From contig NZ_CP038799.1 in the NCBI RefSeq assembly GCF_012223425.1, forward strand, positions 4,572,249-4,636,248: a stretch of DNA of 64,000 nucleotides, given 5' to 3'. Each line of letters starts with the position of its first letter. The first letter of the stretch is position 1. The notes under the pieces were generated by a model that was not told where the DNA came from, did not search any database, and was given only the letters and a program-made list of their open reading frames with translations. A program made the position numbers and the translations under genes. Positions 7,806 to 15,868 of this stretch are shown here, piece by piece. The DNA comes from Mycolicibacterium frederiksbergense. Lineage in GTDB: Bacteria > Actinomycetota > Actinomycetes > Mycobacteriales > Mycobacteriaceae.

Positions 7806-8960
7806 TCAGCCGCCGGGTAACACGAAGGCCGACCGCCCGGCCACTGCGGCCAGATGCCGGGCCAGCACCGCCTCGGGAATCAGCGCCGTGGCCCTGCCGG
7901 CCAGCCCACCCAGTGCAGCGGGTCGCATGTTGATGACGCGCCCGACGGTCCGGGATTCCAGGACCAGTGCCCGCACCCGACGCCTCCGGAACTGCGCGAA
8001 GCGCTCGAATGCGCCGGACAGATCGGTCTCCCCGCCGACGGTCAGCGCCGCGAGAATCGCCGCATCCTCCAGGCCCTGGCATCCGCCCTGGCCGAGGTGG
8101 GGGCGCATCGGATGCGCGGCGTCACCGACGAGCACCGCCCGGCCGCGGGCCCAGGTGGCGGCGGGAGCGCGGTCGTAGAGATCATTGCGGAGCACCGCCG
8201 CCGGGTCGGTGGCCGCCAGCAGGGCGGGAATCGGTTCCGGCCAGTCGCCGAACACGCGCTGCAGGTGTGCGTGCTCCCCGCCGGCTGCCGTCTGGCCCTG
8301 CGGTACCCGCTGGGTGGCGAACCAATAGGTGTGCGCCGCGCCCATCGGCACATGGCCCACCTCGAGTCCGGGTCCCATCGTTTCCCCGGCAAGATCGGGA
8401 TCCAGTGCATACGAGGCGATTCCGCGCCAGGCGGTGTAACCCGCGTACTGCCGGGAGAGCTCGCCGTTGAGATGCCGTGCCACCAGTGAGTCCACGCCGT
8501 CGGCACCCACCACGGCATCGACGGTGGCAACGGACCCGTCCGACAACGTGATCCGGGCTCCGGTGCCCGACACCTCCAGCGCCGTGGCGGCGACGCCGCG
8601 GGTCACCGTGTTCCCGGGCAGGGCCGCGGCCAGAATCTCGGTGAGCGTGCCGCGGTGGATGATGACCAGTGGTTCGCCCAACGCCCGCACGATCCGGTCG
8701 GCGGCCGGTCTGCGCAGCCACCGGCCATCGCGCCAGCGCAACGCGCCGGCGCTGACCCTGCCGCCGGCGGCGCGCACCTGCTCGCCCAGGCCCAGCACGT
8801 CGAGTGCGGCCAGTGCATTGGGCCAGATGCTGATACCGGCACCGATGGCGGTATCGGTGCGCTGTTCGATCACGGTCACGTCATGACCCACCCGGCGCAG
8901 GGCCACCGCGGTGGCCAGTCCGGCGATACCGGCGCCGACGATCATGATGCGCTCGGACAT
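7806..8960 (-). CDS. FAD-dependent aromatic-hydroxylase-type monooxygenase
   Basis: This 384-residue flavoprotein monooxygenase belongs to the p-hydroxybenzoate/salicylate hydroxylase fold. The dinucleotide motif GAGIAGLATAVALRRVGHDV is near the N-terminus, the DG motif VGADGVDSLVA at about 150, and the GD motif LVGDAAHPMRPHLGQGG near 280. ATG 8960 gives the usual start just before the first beta strand; the frame runs further upstream into the divergent promoter. It is transcribed away from the dimethylamine demethylase operon and shares the intergenic region with the GlnR-type box. The substrate is unknown. Confidence 0.85.
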   Translation of the reverse strand: MSERIMIVGAGIAGLATAVALRRVGHDVTVIEQRTDTAIGAGISIWPNALAALDVLGLGEQVRAAGGRVSAGALRWRDGRWLRRPAADRIVRALGEPLVIIHRGTLTEILAAALPGNTVTRGVAATALEVSGTGARITLSDGSVATVDAVVGADGVDSLVARHLNGELSRQYAGYTAWRGIASYALDPDLAGETMGPGLEVGHVPMGAAHTYWFATQRVPQGQTAAGGEHAHLQRVFGDWPEPIPALLAATDPAAVLRNDLYDRAPAATWARGRAVLVGDAAHPMRPHLGQGGCQGLEDAAILAALTVGGETDLSGAFERFAQFRRRRVRALVLESRTVGRVINMRPAALGGLAGRATALIPEAVLARHLAAVAGRSAFVLPGG

Positions 8961-8984
8961 GTCGCCGACCATATCGGGCGCCAC

Positions 8985-9022
8985 GTCAACCAGACGAGAC
9001 AGTGAGGTCACATCACCGAAAC
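8985..9022. promoter_or_regulatory. GlnR-type operator (four half-sites)
   Basis: Half-sites are GTCAA (8985-8989), GAGAC (8996-9000), GTCAC (9007-9011) and GAAAC (9018-9022), each separated by exactly six bases. The actinobacterial GlnR consensus is GTnAC-n6-GaAAC repeated; the last two half-sites match perfectly and the first two at 4 of 5. The box lies 24 bases from the FAD monooxygenase start and 59 from the DmmA-like start, so it could control both directions. Binding is inferred. Confidence 0.7.
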
Positions 9023-9081
9023 GCGCCTTTGGTTTCCTGAAGGGCCACGTCGTCAACCACTGGTGTCCACGGGAAGGGCTC

Positions 9082-9621
9082 ATGCGACCGGACCTCGAGC
9101 TGACAAGTGTGCCCGGCTGGGCGCTGAACCCCACCCAACCCGATGCCGATCTCTCCGGGCGGGCCTGGACGATCATCGCCTTCGGGCCGCGCGGCGCCGA
9201 CGTCGCACGGGGCTGGATGACCCAGATCGTCTCGGCCGGTCACGAATCCGCGGTACGCCTGCACCAGGTGGATGCCGGGCAGGCGCGCGCGGCACTGACA
9301 GCCGACCTGGCCGACGCGCGGGTGGGGTGGCGGCTGATGATGGCCGGACCCGCCGATGCGTGCCTGGAACTGCGGGGCGCCGCGACCGGGCTCGGTGTCG
9401 CGGATGACGAGATGACAGTGGCGTCCACCGACGTCGATTCGCGCGCGGTGCACTGTGTGCACTGTGGGTTCGTCACCCGCGCCCGGGTGCAGCTCGACCA
9501 GGTGCTTCCCTGCGCATCGTGTGAGCGAAAATTGCTGGTATATCACCATGTTTCGCGGCGGGGCGGTACGTATCTGGGCTTCATGGTCGATGCCGAATGC
9601 CCGGCCGAGGTCGTGTCGTGA
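9082..9621 (+). CDS. dmmA: Dimethylamine monooxygenase subunit, DmmA-like
   Basis: This 179-residue protein has a C-terminal four-Cys (zinc-ribbon-like) segment, CVHCGFVTRARVQL...CASCERKLLV, followed by YHHVSRRGGTYLGFMVDAEC. That signature is typical of the DmmA-like subunit of the heme-dependent dimethylamine monooxygenase. The N-terminal part has alternating strands and helices without a clear motif. ATG 9082 follows GGGAAGGG; the open frame back to 8911 runs over the operator and is rejected. It is the first gene of a three-gene overlapping operon with the reductase and the DUF3445 subunit. Confidence 0.75.
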   Translation: MRPDLELTSVPGWALNPTQPDADLSGRAWTIIAFGPRGADVARGWMTQIVSAGHESAVRLHQVDAGQARAALTADLADARVGWRLMMAGPADACLELRGAATGLGVADDEMTVASTDVDSRAVHCVHCGFVTRARVQLDQVLPCASCERKLLVYHHVSRRGGTYLGFMVDAECPAEVVS

Positions 9622-10553
9622 ACACCCTCAAACTCGTCGTCACCGCGGTCGATGACAGGATCAGCGGCATCCGGACGCTCACCTTGGCCGATCCCGAAGG
9701 AACGGCCCTGCCGTCCTTCACGCCGGGCAGCCACATCGTCCTGGAGTGCGGTGGTAGCGCCAACGCCTATTCGCTGACCGGTGACGGCAACTCGCCGATG
9801 GGGTACGTGATATCCGTGCTGCGCTGTGACGACGGCGCCGGTGGTTCGCGGTGGATTCACGACGAACTGGCGCTGGGTGACACCGTCGCCGCAAGCCCGC
9901 CGCGCAGCGCGTTCGCGCCGGTGCTGCGCGCGCGCCGACACCTGCTGGTCGCCGCGGGAATCGGTATCACCCCGATGGTGTCGCACCTACGCAGTGCCCG
10001 GCTCTGGGGACGTGACGTCCGCCTGCTCTACATCCACCGAGAGGGCAGGGCGGCCTATGCGGACACCATCGCTCAACTCGGTGGACATGCCTCGATCCAT
10101 ACCAGGCGTGCGGATTTCACCGACGAGCTGCTCGTCGCACTTGCCGACCAACCCTTCGGTACCCATCTCTACGTGTGCGGACCGGCCTCGTTCATCGAGT
10201 ACGTCACCGTCGCGGCCGCGGATCTGGGCTGGCCGGCCAGTCGGATCCACCTGGAACACTTCGGATCCGACGCGCTCGATTCGGGCGAGCCGTTCGCCGC
10301 CCGGGTCACCTCCACCGGTGAGGAGTTCGTCGTCGACGCCGGCGTCTCGCTGCTGGAGGAGTTGGAGCGCCGGGGCTTCGAGGTGCCCAATCTGTGTCGC
10401 CGCGGGGTGTGCGGAGAATGCCGCCTGCCGGTCGCGGCCGGTGCGATCACGCACCGCGACCTGTACCTGACCGATGCCGAGAAGAAAGCCGGTGATGCGC
10501 TGATGGCCTGTGTGTCGCGTGGCGGAGCCGACACCCTGGAGGTAGCACTGTGA
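9618..10553 (+). CDS. dmmB: PDR/VanB-family flavin and 2Fe-2S reductase, DmmB-like
   Basis: This 311-residue electron-transfer subunit has an N-terminal flavin-binding barrel (FTPGSHIVLE...NAYSLTGDG), an NAD(P)H domain (LLVAAGIGITPMVSHLR, HLYVCGPASFIEYV) and a C-terminal plant-type ferredoxin domain with CRRGVCGEC and a later Cys (LMACVSRGG). It would pass electrons from NAD(P)H to the heme subunit. GTG 9618 overlaps the previous stop (GTGA), and its own stop overlaps the next start, showing strong coupling. Confidence 0.8.
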   Translation: MNTLKLVVTAVDDRISGIRTLTLADPEGTALPSFTPGSHIVLECGGSANAYSLTGDGNSPMGYVISVLRCDDGAGGSRWIHDELALGDTVAASPPRSAFAPVLRARRHLLVAAGIGITPMVSHLRSARLWGRDVRLLYIHREGRAAYADTIAQLGGHASIHTRRADFTDELLVALADQPFGTHLYVCGPASFIEYVTVAAADLGWPASRIHLEHFGSDALDSGEPFAARVTSTGEEFVVDAGVSLLEELERRGFEVPNLCRRGVCGECRLPVAAGAITHRDLYLTDAEKKAGDALMACVSRGGADTLEVAL

Positions 10554-11527
10554 TCTCGACACCCGATCTCGTCCGCACCTTTCCTTTTCCCTTCGCCGCG
10601 GACACGTACCGCTACACCACCAATGTCGAGCCTGCCGGGTCTGCGGTGGCGACCCCGGTGGGCCGGTGGGGCGAGCGGGTGGTCGATGTCGACAGTGAGT
10701 ACGAGCACGAACTGGCCGAGCGGTCGGCCATTCTGGCCACCGATCCGACCCGGAGTGCGGTCCTGCCGCATATGCGTCCGGCCTGCTGGGACACCATGCT
10801 GACTCTGATGCGCGAGCTCGCGGCCGGCTATCCCGACATCATGTCTCTGCACCGGCACGGCACCGGTTGGCGTTGGCGCAACGACAGATTGGGCATCGAG
10901 CAGGACTTCGTCCTCGGTGATGAGAGCACGCTGCCCACGGAACCGCTTGCCTACATCGCCGGCCAGGTGCAGGAGGACATTGTCCTGCTCGATCAACGCG
11001 ATGGCGATCTGTTCGGTGATGCGGGTGTGGTCACCTTCGCCGCCGACTGGTCGTTCGGGTTCGATGTCGGCATGACGTTCTTGGAGATCCACGGACCGGT
11101 GCCCCGGCTGCGGGCTACCGGGGTGATCACCCGTGCCCGGGAATTCCTGATGCGGTTGCAGCCCGGTGAGACCTACCGGCGCACGAACTGGACGCTGACC
11201 ATCGGTCGTCGCCTTGATGTCTCGACAGAGCTGTATCACGAGTGGGGCCCGGACCGCGCGATGATCAACGGTGTCACCGACGAGGATTTCGGGCGACTGG
11301 TGCACCTGCGGGTCGAGGTGCAGCATCTGATCCGACTGCCGGAGTCGGGTTCGATCTGCTTTTTGATCCGCACCTACATGTTGCCGCTGTCCGATGTGGC
11401 TGCCGTCGACGCCTGGCGGGTGCGGGCGGCGGCCGTACTGGCCGAGCTGCCCGAGGACATCGCCGACTACAAGGGCATCATCGGGTACCGCGACCGCGCG
11501 GTGCAGTGGTTGCGCTCCGCCGGGTGA
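10550..11527 (+). CDS. Heme-dependent oxidative N-demethylase catalytic subunit (DUF3445)
   Basis: This 325-residue protein is of the DUF3445 family, the heme-binding catalytic subunit of dimethylamine monooxygenase, which converts dimethylamine to methylamine and formaldehyde (family knowledge). Segments such as FPFPFAADTYRYTTNV, FVLGDESTLPTEPLAYIAGQVQEDIVLLD, DWSFGFDVGMTFLEIHGPVPRL and RTNWTLTIGRRLDVS support the call. The GTG start overlaps the reductase stop (GTGA). No GcvT-like fourth subunit, present in some bacterial dmm operons, follows. The strong terminator at 11553 ends the operon. Confidence 0.75.
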   Translation: MISTPDLVRTFPFPFAADTYRYTTNVEPAGSAVATPVGRWGERVVDVDSEYEHELAERSAILATDPTRSAVLPHMRPACWDTMLTLMRELAAGYPDIMSLHRHGTGWRWRNDRLGIEQDFVLGDESTLPTEPLAYIAGQVQEDIVLLDQRDGDLFGDAGVVTFAADWSFGFDVGMTFLEIHGPVPRLRATGVITRAREFLMRLQPGETYRRTNWTLTIGRRLDVSTELYHEWGPDRAMINGVTDEDFGRLVHLRVEVQHLIRLPESGSICFLIRTYMLPLSDVAAVDAWRVRAAAVLAELPEDIADYKGIIGYRDRAVQWLRSAG

Positions 11528-11552
11528 GCGCTGCCTGCTGCCGAGATGCCGA

Positions 11553-11584
11553 ATCGCCCCGAATCCGTGCGGATTCGGGGCGAT
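11553..11584. terminator. Bidirectional terminator between the N-demethylase operon and the amt operon
   Basis: A perfect 14-bp stem (ATCGCCCCGAATCC, 11553-11566, with 11571-11584) has a GTGC loop. The outer GCCGA/TCGGC pairing extends the stem with a one-base bulge. It sits between convergent stop codons and can serve both strands. Confidence 0.8.
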
Positions 11585-11603
11585 ATCGGCGTGCTGTCTG
11601 CGG

Positions 11604-11822
11604 TCAGTAGACGGGCGGTTCCCCCTCGGCGGCGGGGCCCTTTTCGACCGGGGTGTGTTCGATGATCGCCTTGTAGGCGTGATTCTCGTGCTGGATCATT
11701 CTCACGAAGAATCCCACGAAGAGCACCACGGCGAGAATGAAGAACAGCCAGGTGCCAACGCTGTTGCCGCCGAAGGTGAATACCACGCCCGGCTCGTCAT
11801 AGCTGGTGATGGGGCTGAACAT
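11604..11822 (-). CDS. Small single-pass membrane protein linked to Amt
   Basis: This 72-residue protein has one hydrophobic helix (TWLFFILAVVLFVGFFVRM, about residues 24-42) and a charged tail ending GPAAEGEPPVY. Its ATG follows the amt stop with no gap (TAGATG), so it is translated with the transporter. No known family is recognised. A role as an Amt accessory or assembly peptide is an inference from position alone. Confidence 0.75.
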   Translation of the reverse strand: MFSPITSYDEPGVVFTFGGNSVGTWLFFILAVVLFVGFFVRMIQHENHAYKAIIEHTPVEKGPAAEGEPPVY

Positions 11823-13157
11823 CTACTTGACCTCCTCGGTGATGACCAGAACCGAAGATCCGTTGACCTTCATGGCGGTCACCGGGATGCCCTCGGGGTA
11901 GGGGGTGGCAGGAACCTCGGACAGGTCCAGGCCCTGTTCCTCGACCTCCGGTGGGATCCGCAGCAGACCAACCTTTTTCAGGCCCAGCGACACCAGGTAT
12001 GCGGGGATGAACCCGAGAGCGGCGAAGACAACGGCACCGATCAACTGACCCCAGAACGAGATCGACGGGTTGCCGTCGGTGTTGGGATACCCGGCGAGGA
12101 AGATCCCCGCCATGACCAATGAGTAGAAGCCCATACCGCCGTGCACGGCGACGGCGCCCACGACGTCATCGATCTTCATCTTGTCGAGCAGTTTGCCGAT
12201 GAAGGGGACGAGGCCGCCACCGACAAGCGCAATGACGAAGGTGAGCGCGGGGTGGTACAGATCCATCCCCGCCGCCACGGCGATGACACCGGCAAGGCCG
12301 CCGGAGATCGTCCAGAACGGCTCACCACGTGACATGACATACGCGCCGATGATGCCGCCGACCATGCCCATCAGCGTGTTGAAGGCAAAGGCGCTCAACG
12401 TCGTCGGGCTCCCGTAGATCGTCGCATAGCCCCCGGGACCGTAGATGACACATCCCATCAGGAAGCCGAAGAACCCGGTGAAGATCAGGAACAGGCCGAC
12501 CATGGTCAACGGCAGGTTGTGCGGGCGGATCGTGACCGCCGTGCCATCAGGGAGGAACCGACCGATGCGCGGGCCCAGGTTGATCAGAATGCCCAGCGCT
12601 GCGAATCCGGCGATCATGTGCACGCATCCGGCCGCGCCGACATCGTGGAAGCCCATCTGGGTGAGCATCCAGCCTGCGCCGTGCCAGCCCCAGGCGGCGC
12701 CGACGATCCACACCACGGAGCCGACGAACACCGTCAGGACCAGGAAGCCGCTGGTCCGAATACGCTCGAGCACGGCACCGGACATGATCGAACCGGTGGT
12801 TGCTGCGAACAGTGCGAAGGCACCCCAGAAGATGCCGCTCGCGGGGTCAGCGGTGTTCGGGCCCATGTTGTCGCTCCATGGCAGAGCCGCCTTGGCCGCG
12901 TCGGTCATCTCGAGGAAGCCGCTGGGCATCGCGTTGTACAGGAACCAGCCGACGAAGAAGAACGACGCGACGATCGTGGCGAACGCCAGCAGATTCTTCA
13001 TTGCGGTGGCGAGCACGTTTTTCGAGCGCGACGCGCCGATCTCGTAGGCGAGGAAGCCCGCGTGGATGAGCATCATCAAGGCTATGGACATCCAGTAGAA
13101 GAACTCGTTGTTGACGGCCGCCATCGTTGAGAGGGCGTCCTCCACTTCAGGTGTCAA
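11823..13157 (-). CDS. amt: Ammonium transporter, Amt family
   Basis: This is a 444-residue channel-type ammonium transporter with about 11 membrane helices. The conserved Asp and first pore His are in DVGAAGCVHMIAG, and the second pore His is in VAVHGGMGFYSL. The motif around the first His is diverged from the common DFAGGTVVH, marking a distinct actinobacterial branch. TTG 13157 was chosen because GGAGGTC lies five bases upstream; the frame opens further back to 13208. The facing N-demethylase operon and possible GlnR half-sites upstream fit a nitrogen-acquisition role. Methylamine transport is possible but unproven. Confidence 0.88.
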   Translation of the reverse strand: MTPEVEDALSTMAAVNNEFFYWMSIALMMLIHAGFLAYEIGASRSKNVLATAMKNLLAFATIVASFFFVGWFLYNAMPSGFLEMTDAAKAALPWSDNMGPNTADPASGIFWGAFALFAATTGSIMSGAVLERIRTSGFLVLTVFVGSVVWIVGAAWGWHGAGWMLTQMGFHDVGAAGCVHMIAGFAALGILINLGPRIGRFLPDGTAVTIRPHNLPLTMVGLFLIFTGFFGFLMGCVIYGPGGYATIYGSPTTLSAFAFNTLMGMVGGIIGAYVMSRGEPFWTISGGLAGVIAVAAGMDLYHPALTFVIALVGGGLVPFIGKLLDKMKIDDVVGAVAVHGGMGFYSLVMAGIFLAGYPNTDGNPSISFWGQLIGAVVFAALGFIPAYLVSLGLKKVGLLRIPPEVEEQGLDLSEVPATPYPEGIPVTAMKVNGSSVLVITEEVK

Positions 13158-13232
13158 AAGGACCTCCGCCGATCGTTTCTGGGGATGTGGGGTGGGGTGG
13201 GGAGGCACTGCGTTTAATCACAGTGGCCTTGA

Positions 13233-13259
13233 GGTACTGACGGTGTACCGGATTGAAAC
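13233..13259. promoter_or_regulatory. Possible weak GlnR-like site upstream of amt
   Basis: GGTAC (13233), TGTAC (13244) and GAAAC (13255) are spaced with exactly six bases between half-sites, giving AC dinucleotides every 11 bases as in GlnR boxes. Only GAAAC matches the consensus fully. It lies about 76 bases upstream of the amt start codon. GlnR control of amt genes is established in mycobacteria; this site is a candidate only. Confidence 0.35.
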
Positions 13260-13312
13260 TAACTGCGCGAATGTGTCCGAGCGGTCAATGCGAGTTAATT
13301 CCGCGTGAAGAG

Positions 13313-13831
13313 GTGTGCCGCACCACCGCCGTCGCACAGCTCAGCGACACGGCCGGGGGACTGAACGACCTCGCCGCAGGCGAACTGCTCACCGTCGACG
13401 GAATCGACGCGGCGTTCGCCGCGATCTCCGAGCGCGCGGGTGCCGACCCGATGAACGTGGTCGAGATCGTCATCACCGGGCAGGTGGTCACCGTCCAGGC
13501 CGTCGACCCGGCCGCGCCGACGGAACTCAACCAGTGGACCTACACCGCAAGCCATGTCGGCGATCTGCGGCCCGTCGACTACAACGACGACACGGAGGCG
13601 CTGCAGCAGAACCTGTTCCCGGTGACCGATGTGCCCGCCACCGCCATCATGACCGCGGTCGACAACGCGATCGGGGCCAGCGGTATCGCCGACGGCGCGG
13701 TGCAGTCCGTCGTCGTCAAGCGAAATCTGCCCTTCTCGGACGATCTGCAGATCCTGGTCAGTGTGCAGGGCGAGCGCAGCAACAAGCAGGTGCGTGCCGA
13801 TGCCACAGGTCAGGTCACCGACGTCCTTTGA
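13313..13831 (+). CDS. Conserved hypothetical protein
   Basis: About 172 residues beginning near CRTTAVAQLSDTAGGLNDL. It has two similar-looking halves, each with helix-strand segments (ELLTVDGIDAAFAAISERAG..VVEIVITG and VPATAIMTAVDNAIGASGIADGAVQSVVVKR), and ends VQGERSNKQVRADATGQVTDVL. No signal peptide or membrane helix is visible. The start is uncertain: GTG 13313 is taken as the minimal start, while TTG 13253 or ATG 13271 in the same frame would add an unconserved-looking stretch. No function is assigned. Confidence 0.6.
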   Translation: MCRTTAVAQLSDTAGGLNDLAAGELLTVDGIDAAFAAISERAGADPMNVVEIVITGQVVTVQAVDPAAPTELNQWTYTASHVGDLRPVDYNDDTEALQQNLFPVTDVPATAIMTAVDNAIGASGIADGAVQSVVVKRNLPFSDDLQILVSVQGERSNKQVRADATGQVTDVL

Positions 13832-13877
13832 GTTGCGGAGCGGCCCGGCCGATGGATCACAGCGATACGGTGATGCC

Positions 13878-15857
13878 ATGACGCCGTTCGACGATCTGGA
13901 TGCCTACTTCGCGTTGCCCAGGGTGGCCGGCCTGGCCGTTGCTCCCGACGGTGAGCGCGTGGTGACCACGATCAGCGAACCGAATCACGAACACACCGAA
14001 TACATCACCGCCATATGGGAATTGGATCCCAAAGGCGTCCAACCCGCCCGGCGGCTGACGCACGGCGTCAAGGGCGAGTCCGGGCCCGTTTTCACCGCCG
14101 GCGGTGACCTGCTGTTCGTCGCGGTCCGTCCGCGGGACGGGCAGGACGACCCACCCGCAGCGCTGTGGAGACTGCCCGCCGCCGGGGGTGAGGCGGTCGA
14201 AGAGCTTGCGCTGCCGGGCGGGGTGGCCGCGGTGCGCACGGCGCAACGCGCCGCGCGGACCGTCGTCACCGCGCCGGTCTTGTCCGCGGCGACGAATCTT
14301 GACGAGGACAAGCGTCTCCGTACGCTGCGCAAGGAGAACAAGGTCTCGGCGATCCTGCACACCGGATATCCGGTGCGGCACTGGGATCACGACCTGGGTC
14401 CCGACCAGCCCCACCTGTTCGACGCCGGCGCCCTGCAGGACCTGACCCCCGCCCCGGGCAGTGCCCTGCGTGACACCGCGCTCGATATCAGCGCCGATGG
14501 CACGTTCGTGGTCACCGCCTGGAACGCCGCGGCGCCCGCGGTGGCGCTGCGTTCGCGCCTCATCCGTATCGATATCGCCACCGGCCGGCACAGCACGGTC
14601 GCCGATGATCCCGGCGCCGATCTGGGGCAGCCCGCCATTTCTCCGGACGGAAGCCGGCTGGCGTTTCTTCGCGAGACAACCTCCACGCCCACCGAAGCGC
14701 CGCGGATCACGTTGTGCTGCATGAGCTTCGGCGACGCCTGGGTGGAGCTCGGCGACTGGGACCGCTGGCCGACATCGGTGAGCTGGTCTGCCGACGGCGC
14801 ACAGTTGATCGTCACCGCGGACGAGGGCGGGCGCGGGCCGATCTTCGCCGTCGATCCCGGCACGGCCGCGGTCACCCGCCTCATTGCCGACGACTACACC
14901 TACAGCGATGTGCGGACCGCGCCCGGCGGCGTGATCTTCGCCGTGCGCAGTTCCTATCTCACGCCGCCGCACCCGGTGCGCATCGATCCCGGCGGTTCCG
15001 TCACGGTGTTGCCGTGCGTCCCGCTGCCCGAGCTGCCCGGGCACGTCGAGGAGGTGGTGGCCACCGCGCATGACGGCGCCACGGTCCGGTCCTGGCTCGT
15101 GCTTCCGGACAGTCCGGAAGAAGACGGTGCCGGCCGGGCTCCCTTGCTCCTCTGGATTCACGGCGGTCCGCTGGCCAGTTGGAACGCCTGGCACTGGCGG
15201 TGGAACCCGTGGCTGCTCGCGGCGCAGGGTTACGCCGTGCTGCTACCGGACCCGGCGCTGTCGACGGGATACGGCCAGGCCTTCATCCAGCGCGGTTGGG
15301 GAGCGTGGGGTGCGGCGCCCTATACCGATCTGATGGCGGTCACCGACGCCGCCTGTGCGCACCCGCGGGTCGATGAGTCGCGCACGGCGGCAATGGGCGG
15401 ATCCTTCGGCGGCTACATGGCGAACTGGATCGCCGGGCATACCGATCGCTTCGACGCCATCGTCACCCACGCGAGTCTGTGGGCCCTCGATCAGTTCGGC
15501 CACACCACCGACGGCGCCTACTGGTGGGTGCGTGAGATGACCGAGGAGATGGCGCAGCGCAATTCCCCGCACCACCACGTGGCCGACATCCGGACTCCGA
15601 TGTTGGTCATCCATGGGGACAAGGACTATCGCGTGCCCATCGGCGAGGGACTTCGGCTGTGGTACGAGCTGCTGAGCATGTCCGGTCTGCCCGCCGATGA
15701 CGACGGCAACAGCGCCCACCGGTTCCTCTACTACCCGTCCGAAGGACACTGGGTCGGCGCCCCGCAACACGCCAAGATCTGGTACCAGGTGGTCATCGCA
15801 TTTCTGGGCAACCATCTATTTGGTCGGGAGGTGGGCCCGCCGGAGGTCCTCGGGTAA
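13878..15857 (+). CDS. S9-family prolyl oligopeptidase-like serine peptidase
   Basis: This 659-residue peptidase has an N-terminal beta-propeller (residues about 1-400, with WD/TolB-like repeats such as QPAISPDGSRLAFLRE) and a C-terminal alpha/beta-hydrolase domain. The nucleophile is in AAMGGSFGGYMANWI, the Asp in IHGDKDYRVPIGEG and the His in PSEGHWVGAPQH. HGGPLASWNAW forms the oxyanion region. ATG 13878 was preferred over the open frame back to 13761, which overlaps the previous gene. There is no clear signal peptide, so it is probably cytosolic oligopeptide turnover. Confidence 0.88.
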   Translation: MTPFDDLDAYFALPRVAGLAVAPDGERVVTTISEPNHEHTEYITAIWELDPKGVQPARRLTHGVKGESGPVFTAGGDLLFVAVRPRDGQDDPPAALWRLPAAGGEAVEELALPGGVAAVRTAQRAARTVVTAPVLSAATNLDEDKRLRTLRKENKVSAILHTGYPVRHWDHDLGPDQPHLFDAGALQDLTPAPGSALRDTALDISADGTFVVTAWNAAAPAVALRSRLIRIDIATGRHSTVADDPGADLGQPAISPDGSRLAFLRETTSTPTEAPRITLCCMSFGDAWVELGDWDRWPTSVSWSADGAQLIVTADEGGRGPIFAVDPGTAAVTRLIADDYTYSDVRTAPGGVIFAVRSSYLTPPHPVRIDPGGSVTVLPCVPLPELPGHVEEVVATAHDGATVRSWLVLPDSPEEDGAGRAPLLLWIHGGPLASWNAWHWRWNPWLLAAQGYAVLLPDPALSTGYGQAFIQRGWGAWGAAPYTDLMAVTDAACAHPRVDESRTAAMGGSFGGYMANWIAGHTDRFDAIVTHASLWALDQFGHTTDGAYWWVREMTEEMAQRNSPHHHVADIRTPMLVIHGDKDYRVPIGEGLRLWYELLSMSGLPADDDGNSAHRFLYYPSEGHWVGAPQHAKIWYQVVIAFLGNHLFGREVGPPEVLG

Positions 15858-15868
15858 CTTCGGGACCC

